Assembly: GCA_003445475.1 (NCBI GenBank)
Contig: DMDP01000009.1
Coordinates: 1-6,694 of the forward strand
Direction: 5' to 3'
Source: Peptococcaceae bacterium
GTDB taxonomy: Bacteria > Bacillota > Desulfotomaculia > Desulfotomaculales > UBA12532
Length of the DNA: 6,694 bases
Position 1 is the stretch's first letter, and each line of letters begins with the position of its first letter. Positions 1-5,406 of this stretch are shown piece after piece. The translations under genes and the position numbers were made by a program. The notes beneath the pieces are model-generated. The model was not told the origin of the DNA, made no database searches, and worked only from the letters and a program-made list of their open reading frames with translations.

Positions 1-1
1 C

Positions 2-1171
2 TGGCTGAAGGAGAACTTCGGCTGCGAGGTCATCGCCCTGGTTTGCGACCTGGGCCAGGGGGACGAGGAACTCGCGGGCATCGAGGAAAAAGCCGTCAAG
101 AGCGGCGCGGCCAGGGTTTACGTGGAAGACGTCAAGCGCGAGTTTGTCGAGGATTACATTTTCCCCACGCTCCGGGCGGGGGCGGTTTACGAGGGGAAGT
201 ATTTGCTCGGAACCTCCATGGCCCGCCCGCTGATCGCCAAATGCCTGGTGCGGGTGGCGCGTGCGGAGGGCGCCGACGCCGTGGCGCACGGAGCCACGGG
301 CAAGGGCAACGACCAGGTGCGGTTCGAAGTCGGGGTCAAGGCCCTGGCCCCCGATCTTGAGGTTATCGCCCCCTGGCGCCTGTGGCACATCCGCTCCCGC
401 GAAGACGCCATCGACTACGCGCAGGCGCGGGGCATTCCCGTCCCGGTGACGAAGGAGCGCCCTTACAGCCTGGACCGGAACCTCTGGCACCTGAGCCACG
501 AGGGGGGGCCGCTGGAGGATCCCGCACAGGAGGCGCCGGACGACGTCTACGTCGTAACGGTCCCCCCGGAGCGGGCGCCGGATAGGCCGACCTACGTGGA
601 GATCGAGTTCGAGCGCGGCCGGCCGGTCAAACTTAACGGGCAGGCCTTGGAACCGGTGGCGCTGATCCAGGAGTTGAACGCTTTGGGCGGGGCGAACGGC
701 GTCGGCGTCGCCGACATGGTGGAAAACCGCCTGGTGGGGATGAAGTCGCGCGGGGTGTACGAAACACCGGGCGGGACGATCCTGGTCGCCGCGCACCGGG
801 AACTGGAGAGGCTTACGCTGGATCGGGCCACGTATCATTTCAAGGAAATGGTGGCCGTCCGGTACGCCGAATTGGTCTACGACGGCCTGTGGTTTTCGCC
901 CCTGCGCGAGGCGCTGGATGCCTTCGTGGACAAGACCCAGGAAACGGTCACGGGCGTGGTGCGCATGAAGCTCTACAAGGGGAATTGCCTGCCTGCGGGC
1001 GTGCACTCGCCGTACTCCCTGTACCGGCACGACCTGGCCACCTTCGGACGCGACGAAATGTACGACCACAGGGACGCCGCCGGCTTTATCAATCTCTTCG
1101 GGTTGCCGCTCAAGGTGCGGGCGCTTATGCTGCAGGAGAGGGAAGGCCGTCGGATAACACGGAGGTCATAG
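2..1171 (+). CDS. argG: Argininosuccinate synthase, 5'-truncated by window edge
   Basis: ArgG joins citrulline and aspartate, using ATP, to make argininosuccinate, the penultimate step of cytosolic arginine synthesis. The frame is open from base 2 ([20 protein letters not shown]), well upstream of the GTG at 122, so 122 is not the start. It gives 389 visible residues ending at TAG 1169-1171. About 17-20 N-terminal residues are missing, including the SGGLDTS ATP-pyrophosphatase loop. Family blocks in visible numbering are GTSMARPL at 70-77, [15 protein letters not shown] at 95-109 (ATP/citrulline site), then [36 protein letters not shown] and [21 protein letters not shown] near the C-terminus. 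Reconstructed length is about 405-410, normal for the family. One oddity is that the segment often seen as GxGRxD reads GVGVAD here. argH follows after 3 nt, so the two are one operon. The promoter lies outside the window. Confidence 0.97.
   Translation, partial: WLKENFGCEVIALVCDLGQGDEELAGIEEKAVKSGAARVYVEDVKREFVEDYIFPTLRAGAVYEGKYLLGTSMARPLIAKCLVRVARAEGADAVAHGATGKGNDQVRFEVGVKALAPDLEVIAPWRLWHIRSREDAIDYAQARGIPVPVTKERPYSLDRNLWHLSHEGGPLEDPAQEAPDDVYVVTVPPERAPDRPTYVEIEFERGRPVKLNGQALEPVALIQELNALGGANGVGVADMVENRLVGMKSRGVYETPGGTILVAAHRELERLTLDRATYHFKEMVAVRYAELVYDGLWFSPLREALDAFVDKTQETVTGVVRMKLYKGNCLPAGVHSPYSLYRHDLATFGRDEMYDHRDAAGFINLFGLPLKVRALMLQEREGRRITRRS
1161..1166 (+). promoter_or_regulatory. Ribosome binding site for argH
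   Basis: GGAGGT lies inside the last codons of argG, 8 nt before the GTG at 1175. It fixes that GTG as the argH start, since no ATG in this frame lies nearby and WGGRF, the typical ArgH N-terminus, begins at residue 5. Confidence 0.85.
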
Positions 1172-1174
1172 CTC

Positions 1175-2575
1175 GTGTCCAAACTCTGGGGAGGCCGCTT
1201 TCGCAAGGAAACCGACGCGCTGGCCCACGCTTTCAACGCCTCGCTGGCCTTCGACCGGCGCCTTTACCGGCAGGACATCAGGGGTTCCATCGCCCACGCC
1301 CGCATGCTGGGGCGGGTGGGTATCATCACACCGGCAGAGGCCGAGGCGATCATCCGGGGCCTGGAGGCCGTCCTGGAGGATTTCGAGGCCGGAAGGGTAG
1401 TGCCGGCGCCGGAAGACGAGGACATCCACACCCTGGTGGAACGGCTCCTGGTCGAGAAGATCGGGCCGGTGGGAAAGAAGCTTCACACGGCCCGCAGCCG
1501 CAACGACCAGGTGGCCCTGGACACGCGGATGTATCTCAAGGACGAAATCGGGGAAATCGCCGGCCTCCTGGGAGATGTCTGCCGCGCCCTGCTCGACCTC
1601 GCGGAGACCCACGTCGAAACCCTCATGCCCGGGTACACGCACCTGCAGCGGGCGCAGCCGGTAACCCTGGCCCACCACCTCCTGGCCTACTTCGAAATGT
1701 TCCTGCGGGATATAGACCGTCTCCGGGACTGTTACCGCCGCACCGACGTGCTGCCTCTCGGTGCGGGCGCCCTGGCCGGCACCCCGTTTCCTATCGACCG
1801 GGCGGCGGTGGCCGCCGAGCTCGGGTTTGCGGCGGTGGCCGAAAACAGCATCGACGCGGTGAGCGACCGCGATTTTGTCATTGAGTTTTGCGCCGCGGCG
1901 GCGCTGATAATGATGCACCTGAGCCGTCTCGGAGAGGAGATCGTCCTGTGGTCGAGCCGGGAATTCGGGTTTATCGAGCTCGACGACGCCTTCAGCACCG
2001 GTTCGAGCATCATGCCGCAAAAAAAGAACCCCGACCCGGCCGAACTCATCCGCGGCAAGGCGGGACGGGTTTTCGGACACCTTACGGCGCTGCTGACCGT
2101 GATGAAGGGGCTCCCGCTCGCTTACAATAAGGACATGCAGGAAGATAAGGAAGCCCTTTTCGATACGGTGGACACGGTTAAAGCGTGCCTGGCGGTGCTG
2201 GCGCCCATGTTGCGCACCATGCGCGTCCGGGCCGACCGCATGCGCCGTGCGGCCCGCAAAGGTTTTATGAACGCCACCGACCTGGCCGACTACCTGGTTC
2301 GCAAGGGAGTGCCCTTCCGGGACGCACACGCCGCGGCCGGGCGGGCCGTGCTTTACGCCCTGGAGCAGAACAGGGGGCTTGAAGAGCTTACGCTGGAAGA
2401 GTTGCGGCAGGTATCGCCGCATATAGAAGGCGACGTTTACGAGGCCATCGCCCTTGAGAAAATCGTGGCCGCCCGGCGGGTATACGGCGGCCCGGCGCCG
2501 GAGGCCGTCCGCGCCGCACTGGCCCGGGCACGTGCGAGATTGGAGAACCTCTTTGAGCGGGGAGGAAGAAAATGA
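1175..2575 (+). CDS. argH: Argininosuccinate lyase
   Basis: ArgH cleaves argininosuccinate to arginine and fumarate, the last step of arginine synthesis; the family acts as a cytosolic homotetramer of the fumarase/aspartase superfamily. The protein is 466 residues, a normal length. Visible motifs are WGGRF at 5-9, HTARSRNDQ at 104-112, [11 protein letters not shown] with the conserved active-site His at 156, [16 protein letters not shown], and the superfamily signature [11 protein letters not shown] starting at 276. By analogy with FumC and human ASL, the first Ser of that signature (277) is the catalytic base. The C-terminal [15 protein letters not shown] block is also present. The start is GTG 1175, chosen from the GGAGGT 8 nt upstream. 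argG ends 3 nt before it, and the next gene overlaps its stop by 4 nt, so the three are very likely co-transcribed. All catalytic motifs are intact. Confidence 0.98.
   Translation: MSKLWGGRFRKETDALAHAFNASLAFDRRLYRQDIRGSIAHARMLGRVGIITPAEAEAIIRGLEAVLEDFEAGRVVPAPEDEDIHTLVERLLVEKIGPVGKKLHTARSRNDQVALDTRMYLKDEIGEIAGLLGDVCRALLDLAETHVETLMPGYTHLQRAQPVTLAHHLLAYFEMFLRDIDRLRDCYRRTDVLPLGAGALAGTPFPIDRAAVAAELGFAAVAENSIDAVSDRDFVIEFCAAAALIMMHLSRLGEEIVLWSSREFGFIELDDAFSTGSSIMPQKKNPDPAELIRGKAGRVFGHLTALLTVMKGLPLAYNKDMQEDKEALFDTVDTVKACLAVLAPMLRTMRVRADRMRRAARKGFMNATDLADYLVRKGVPFRDAHAAAGRAVLYALEQNRGLEELTLEELRQVSPHIEGDVYEAIALEKIVAARRVYGGPAPEAVRAALARARARLENLFERGGRK
2561..2566 (+). promoter_or_regulatory. Ribosome binding site for the methyltransferase
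   Basis: GGAGGA sits within the last argH codons, 5 nt before the ATG at 2572. Because that ATG overlaps the argH TGA as ATGA, ribosomes finishing argH can reinitiate directly, which suggests translational coupling. Confidence 0.85.
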
Positions 2576-3354
2576 TCCTCATCGGCGAACGCATCAACGG
2601 TCTTTTCCGCGATGTGGCTGCGGCCATTCAGGCACGCGACCCGGAGCCGGTCCAGCGGCTGGCGGTGGCGCAGGCGGAAGCGGGTGCAGCCTTCCTGGAT
2701 GTGAACACGGGGCCGGCGGCGGAAAACCCGGTCGAGGCAATGTCCTGGTTGGTCCGGGTAATCGAGGAGGTGACGGACACTCCTCTCTGCCTGGATGCCG
2801 GCCAGCCCGAAGTGATCGAAGCAGGCCTGAAAGCGGTAACCAGGGGACGGCCAATCATTAACTCTACAACTGCCGACCCGGAACGCCTCGCCCATTACCT
2901 CGACCTGGCCAGGCATTACGGAGCCCGGTTGATCGTCCTGACCATGAACCGGCAGGGTGTCTCCCGGGACGCCGCCGAGCGGCTCGCCCTGGCCATGGAG
3001 GCGGTTGTGGCCGCGGACGCGGCCGGCTTTCCGATCGAAGAGCTGTTCATCGACCCGCTGGTGCTCCCGGTGAACGTGGGCCAGGAACACGCCCCGGCCG
3101 TTCTGGAGACCCTGCGCCAGGTAAAAACGTTGGCCGACCCCCCGCCGCAAACGGTGGTCGGCCTGAGCAACATCTCGCAGGGGTGTCCGCACCGCCCGCT
3201 ATTGAACCGGACCTTTCTGGCGATGGCCATGGCGAACGGCCTGGACGCGGCGATCGCCAACGTGCTCGACGAGGAGCTTCTGGCCACCGTGGCGGCGGCC
3301 CGCGTGCTCCTGAACCGGGAAATTTACAGTGATGCCTTTCTAAGACGGACTTAA
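2572..3354 (+). CDS. acsE: Methyltetrahydrofolate:corrinoid protein methyltransferase (AcsE-like)
   Basis: The family transfers the N5-methyl group of methyl-tetrahydrofolate to the cobalt of a corrinoid protein. In acetogens the acceptor is the corrinoid/iron-sulfur protein that feeds acetyl-CoA synthase in the Wood-Ljungdahl pathway. The 260 residues match the Moorella enzyme (about 262) end to end as I remember it: [12 protein letters not shown] at the N-terminus, FLDVNTGPA near 41-49, PLCLDAG with Asp75, INSTTAD with Asn97, [10 protein letters not shown] with Asp161, VGLSNISQG with Asn200, and [19 protein letters not shown]. The four residues named correspond to the known pterin-binding and catalytic set, so activity on a folate is expected. 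The fold is a dihydropteroate-synthase-like TIM barrel, and automated labels may call it DHPS; the AcsE-type motifs argue against that. The gene overlaps argH by 4 nt and the macro-domain gene by 15 nt. The corrinoid partner is not in view, so the true acceptor is inferred, and a paralogue outside the acs cluster is possible. Confidence 0.88.
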   Translation: MILIGERINGLFRDVAAAIQARDPEPVQRLAVAQAEAGAAFLDVNTGPAAENPVEAMSWLVRVIEEVTDTPLCLDAGQPEVIEAGLKAVTRGRPIINSTTADPERLAHYLDLARHYGARLIVLTMNRQGVSRDAAERLALAMEAVVAADAAGFPIEELFIDPLVLPVNVGQEHAPAVLETLRQVKTLADPPPQTVVGLSNISQGCPHRPLLNRTFLAMAMANGLDAAIANVLDEELLATVAAARVLLNREIYSDAFLRRT

Positions 3355-3909
3355 ACCGTGCCGGCGGAAGACTGCCCGGGCTGCTTCCTCGTACTCCTGA
3401 AGATCCTCGTCACTGAAAAGTACGAACCTGATTTCCTCAAACGGCCTTGCCTTGACGTACTCCGCCACGGTGGACAGCGCGATGCGGGCGGCGCGATCCT
3501 TGGGGAAACGGTAGGCGCCGGTGCTGATGGCGGGGAAGGAAAGCGACCTGATGCCCCGTTCTGCGGCCAGATCCAGGGAACTGAGGTACGCCTGGCGCAA
3601 GAGCTCGTCTTCCCCGGCCTCGCCCCCGCGCCAGACGGGGCCGACCGCGTGAATAACGTAACGCGCCTTCAGCCGGCCCCCGCCGGTGATGACGGCCTTC
3701 CCCGTGGGGCAGGGTCCCCGGCGGGCGACGATCTGCTTGCATTCCTCCAGAATCTGCGGCCCCCCGGCGCGGTGAATTGCTCCGTCCACGCCGCCGCCAC
3801 CCATCAAACTGGAATTGGCGGCATTAACAATGGCCTCGGTATCCTGTTGGGTAATATCTCCTTTCAGAATGACGATCTTTGTACTGCCTACCCGGTAATT
3901 CATAGCCAT
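3340..3909 (-). CDS. Macro-domain protein (ADP-ribose binding, probable deacetylase/hydrolase)
   Basis: This is a single macro domain filling all 189 residues. The family binds ADP-ribose; MacroD-like members hydrolyse O-acetyl-ADP-ribose or remove mono-ADP-ribose from proteins. Motifs are GDIT at 17-20, IVNAANSSL with Asn29/Asn32, GGGGVDGAIH at 37-46, VIHAVGPVW, and the phosphate-loop PAISTGAYRFP at 126-136. NAAN plus GGGVDGAIH is the arrangement of the catalytically active MacroD class, so enzymatic activity is likely, but the substrate is unknown. There is no signal peptide or membrane segment. Two in-frame starts exist: the ATG ending at 3909, with GGGAGGG 11 nt upstream, and a second ATG two codons in, at 3901-3903, with GGGGG 8 nt upstream; they differ by two residues. 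It is transcribed toward argGH and away from ilvED, so it is a separate unit. No convincing minus-strand promoter was found. Confidence 0.93.
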   Translation of the reverse strand: MAMNYRVGSTKIVILKGDITQQDTEAIVNAANSSLMGGGGVDGAIHRAGGPQILEECKQIVARRGPCPTGKAVITGGGRLKARYVIHAVGPVWRGGEAGEDELLRQAYLSSLDLAAERGIRSLSFPAISTGAYRFPKDRAARIALSTVAEYVKARPFEEIRFVLFSDEDLQEYEEAARAVFRRHGLSPS

Positions 3910-4010
3910 TTACCCCCGATCCCTCCCGCCTTAATTACGTGCCTCTATCACCTAAACAATACAATACGGCGTTTTCGGCGCTATCCCTACAGTGCCGGCT
4001 TATACTTAAA

Positions 4011-4039
4011 GTATGGGTGAAGCTTGCTTCCACCCGTAT
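4011..4039. repeat. Imperfect hairpin in the intergenic spacer
   Basis: GGGTGAAG at 4015-4022 pairs with CTTC-CACCC at 4027-4035 around a CTTG loop with a single bulged C. Four further pairs (two wobble) extend it outward to 4011/4039. An outer pairing TGCCG 3993-3997 with CGGCA 4040-4044 could enclose it, competing with the smaller hairpin at 3976-3997. No T tract follows on either strand. The role is unknown; an operator, a REP-like element or chance are all open. Confidence 0.45.
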
Positions 4040-4073
4040 CGGCAGGCCGTAATCCTCGCGTTCCCATGTCTTA

Positions 4074-4093
4074 GCCGGCGAAACTTGCCGGCG
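4074..4093. repeat. GCCGGCG direct repeat, 13-bp period
   Basis: GCCGGCG occurs at 4074-4080 and again at 4087-4093, separated by AAACTT. Because GCCGGC is its own reverse complement, the pair is also a possible inverted repeat. It lies about 33 bp upstream of the ilv -35 box. It could be a protein-binding site, but such GC-rich 7-mers are common in this genome, so confidence is low. Confidence 0.3.
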
Positions 4094-4125
4094 TTGCAGA
4101 CGGATCACAAACCGGCAAAAAATCC

Positions 4126-4155
4126 TTGACACTGTCGTCGCCAATTCAGTATACT
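4126..4155 (+). promoter_or_regulatory. Sigma-A-type promoter for the ilv T-box transcript
   Basis: A perfect TTGACA (-35, 4126-4131) is followed after 18 nt by TATACT (-10, 4150-4155), one mismatch from TATAAT. Transcription should begin near 4162, just before the T-box leader. This is the best promoter match in the window and fits a unit whose control is mainly by attenuation after initiation. Confidence 0.88.
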
Positions 4156-4263
4156 TACGATTAAATTTACCGGGCAAAGGCAAGGAAGGGGACGGAGGCC
4201 CTGTGGCCGGCCGCGACAGAGAGCCGGGGCAGCTGAAAACCGGTGCGGGGCGCAGGTGCCGTG

Positions 4264-4266
4264 ATC
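4264..4266 (+). promoter_or_regulatory. T-box specifier triplet AUC (Ile)
   Basis: The triplet sits in GTG-ATC-ACCCCGGAGC. In T-box leaders the codon usually ends in C, is followed by A, and lies just before a CC..GGAG block, all satisfied here. A shifted reading would give GTG (Val) or TGA, neither with the usual spacing. The assignment rests on remembered consensus, not a covariance-model alignment. Confidence 0.8.
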
Positions 4267-4384
4267 ACCCCGGAGCCGCAAGGGCGAACGGGCCGCAAGG
4301 CCCCAGTAGTTTTTGCCGGGTCGCTCCCGTTAATAGCGGTGTGGTGACACACGGAGTGGCTGCAGCCGCGAGGCGGCGGCAAGC

Positions 4385-4418
4385 AGGGTGGTACCGCGGG
4401 TAGATACCTCCCGTCCCT
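4385..4418 (+). promoter_or_regulatory. T-box antiterminator
   Basis: The conserved T-box at 4385-4398 carries AGGG, which pairs with CCCT at 4415-4418, and GCG, which faces CGT at 4412-4414. The UGGU bulge between is left free to pair with the ACCA end of uncharged tRNA. The CGTCCCT segment (4412-4418) is also part of the terminator's 5' arm, so the two structures are mutually exclusive. Confidence 0.88.
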
Positions 4419-4473
4419 GGCCCAGCACTTAAGCACGCTGAGTGCTGGGCCAGGGACGGGAGGTTTCGTTATT
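4406..4473 (+). terminator. T-box intrinsic terminator (attenuator)
   Basis: The arms 4406-4429 and 4441-4464 are perfectly complementary over 24 bp, with an 11-nt loop (4430-4440). The following bases, TTTCGTTATTATT, are T-rich but interrupted. This is the default OFF structure when tRNA-Ile is charged, and it ends about 30 nt before the ilvE start. The stem is unusually long and GC-rich for an attenuator. Confidence 0.92.
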
Positions 4474-4503
4474 ATTCCAAATAAGGTGAGGGAGTTGGTG
4501 GGC

Positions 4504-5406
4504 TTGGGGCTGATCGTCTACGTGAACGGCGAATTTGTACCCGAAGAACGGGCGGTGGTATCGGTCTTCGACCACGGGTTCCTTTACGGCGACGGGGTCT
4601 TCGAGGGCATCAGAGCTTACCACGGCCGGGTATTCCGGCTGAAGCAGCACCTCGACCGCCTGTACGACGGGGCCCGCGCCATTGCCCTCAACATTCCCCT
4701 GTCCAAGGACGAGATGAAAGAGGTCGTCCTGGAGACCCTCAGGCGCAACAACCTGCGGGACGCCTACATCCGGCTTGTCGTGGCCCGCGGCAAGGGAGAT
4801 TTGGGGCTTGACCCGCGCAAGTGCCCGCGGCCGACCGTGGTCTGCATTGCCTCGTCCATCCAGTTGTACCCGCCCGCCCTGTACGAGACGGGGCTGGAGG
4901 TGGTTTCGGTAGCCACACGGCGCAACCTGCAGGAGGCGGTAAACCCGCGCATCAAGTCGCTTAACTACTTGAATAACATCCTGGCCAAGATCGAGGCCGG
5001 GCTGGCCGGGATGGAAGAGGCGATCATGCTCAACGCCGACGGGTATGTATGCGAAGCCACCGGCGACAACATCTTTATCGTCAAGAACGGGTGTATTAGC
5101 ACACCGCCTTCTTCGGCGGGGATTCTTGAAGGCATAACACGCAACGCCGTCATCGAACTGGCCCGCGAGGCCGGCATACGCGTGGAGGAGAAGCTCTTCG
5201 GGCGGTACGACGTCTATACCGCCGACGAGTGCTTCCTGACCGGTACGGCGGCTGAGATCATCCCGGTGGTGAAGGTTGACGGCCGGCCCATCGGCGACGG
5301 GAAACCGGGCAGGGTGACCTGGCAGTTGATCGACGCCTTCCGTGCCCTGACGGTGTGGGACGGCGAACCGATCTATCCTGAAGCGGAGGAGCGCGTGGGA
5401 AATTGA
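4504..5406 (+). CDS. ilvE: Branched-chain amino acid aminotransferase (PLP fold type IV)
   Basis: IlvE performs the last step of isoleucine, leucine and valine synthesis, moving an amino group from glutamate to the 2-keto acid with pyridoxal phosphate. Motifs are [11 protein letters not shown] at the N-terminus, [20 protein letters not shown], the PLP-lysine segment [12 protein letters not shown] (Lys codon 4954-4956, residue 151 from the start chosen), [14 protein letters not shown] and [11 protein letters not shown]. The length of 300 residues is typical. The start is uncertain: TTG 4504 gives [11 protein letters not shown] and lies 9 nt after GGGAG (4490-4494); GTG 4498 is also possible; GTG 4486 lies inside the Shine-Dalgarno region and lacks one of its own. 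D-amino acid transaminase and ADC lyase share the fold, but the FEGIRAY and ATGDNIF context plus ilvD next door favour IlvE. It is the first gene behind the Ile T-box, and its stop overlaps the ilvD start. Confidence 0.95.
   Translation: MGLIVYVNGEFVPEERAVVSVFDHGFLYGDGVFEGIRAYHGRVFRLKQHLDRLYDGARAIALNIPLSKDEMKEVVLETLRRNNLRDAYIRLVVARGKGDLGLDPRKCPRPTVVCIASSIQLYPPALYETGLEVVSVATRRNLQEAVNPRIKSLNYLNNILAKIEAGLAGMEEAIMLNADGYVCEATGDNIFIVKNGCISTPPSSAGILEGITRNAVIELAREAGIRVEEKLFGRYDVYTADECFLTGTAAEIIPVVKVDGRPIGDGKPGRVTWQLIDAFRALTVWDGEPIYPEAEERVGN

Larger units (their letters stand above)
3910..4125. other. Non-coding divergent spacer with small inverted repeats
   Basis: This stretch between the macro-domain gene and the ilv promoter is more AT-rich than the flanking genes and has no credible coding region. 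It should contain the macro-gene promoter on the minus strand, but I see no clear -35/-10 pair. It holds a short hairpin (CGGCGCT 3976-3982 with AGTGCCG 3991-3997), a longer imperfect one (arms about 4011-4022 and 4027-4039), and a 7-bp direct repeat at 4074-4093. None is followed by a T tract, so none is called a terminator. Confidence 0.5.
4172..4473 (+). ncRNA. T-box riboswitch leader, isoleucine-specific, upstream of ilvED
   Basis: T-box leaders bind a specific tRNA: the specifier triplet pairs with the anticodon and, if the tRNA is uncharged, its 3' end stabilises an antiterminator. Stem I landmarks are AGAGAG 4218-4223, the distal arm CCGG 4224-4227 / CCGG 4240-4243 enclosing AGCTG, and CCCCGGAGC 4268-4276. 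The triplet before that block, placed as in the family consensus and followed by A, is AUC (4264-4266), an Ile codon. AACGGG 4287-4292 pairs with CCCGTT 4326-4331 (Stem II region), and GCCGC 4365-4369 / GCGGC 4373-4377 forms a Stem III-like hairpin. The T-box proper, AGGGTGGTACCGCG, is exact at 4385-4398. Its UGGU implies a tRNA with discriminator A, which fits tRNA-Ile. Ile specificity agrees with the downstream ilvE and ilvD. The 5' boundary is approximate. Confidence 0.95.

Noticed and set aside
122..124. GTG 122 as the argG start
   Set aside because: Upstream codons from base 2 already encode typical ArgG sequence ([18 protein letters not shown]), so the gene begins before the window.
889..1884. 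331-codon plus-strand frame spanning the argG-argH junction
   Set aside because: It overlaps two well-supported genes out of frame, and its translation is Gly/Arg/Pro-rich without motifs. Treated as a shadow.
1166..2422. 418-codon open frame antisense to argH
   Set aside because: It lies wholly opposite a gene with all argininosuccinate lyase motifs; its protein is rich in Arg/Gly/His with no recognisable domain. GC-rich third positions readily leave such long antisense frames open.
2572..3354. Methyltransferase gene as folP (dihydropteroate synthase)
   Set aside because: The fold is shared, but the N-terminal LIGERING, the [10 protein letters not shown] and LSNISQG blocks and the [19 protein letters not shown] segment follow the AcsE-type methyltransferase throughout.
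3358..4020. 220-codon plus-strand frame opposite the macro-domain gene
   Set aside because: It is antisense to a gene with clear macro-domain motifs and extends into a hairpin-rich spacer; no domain is recognisable.
4011..4039. Spacer hairpin as a rho-independent terminator
   Set aside because: No T tract follows on either strand, and no transcription unit would need to end there given the divergent layout.
4203..4403. 66-codon plus-strand frame in the T-box leader, as a possible leader peptide
   Set aside because: The region is explained by T-box structure, lacks a run of Ile/Val/Leu codons and a convincing ribosome binding site, so peptide-based attenuation is not supported.
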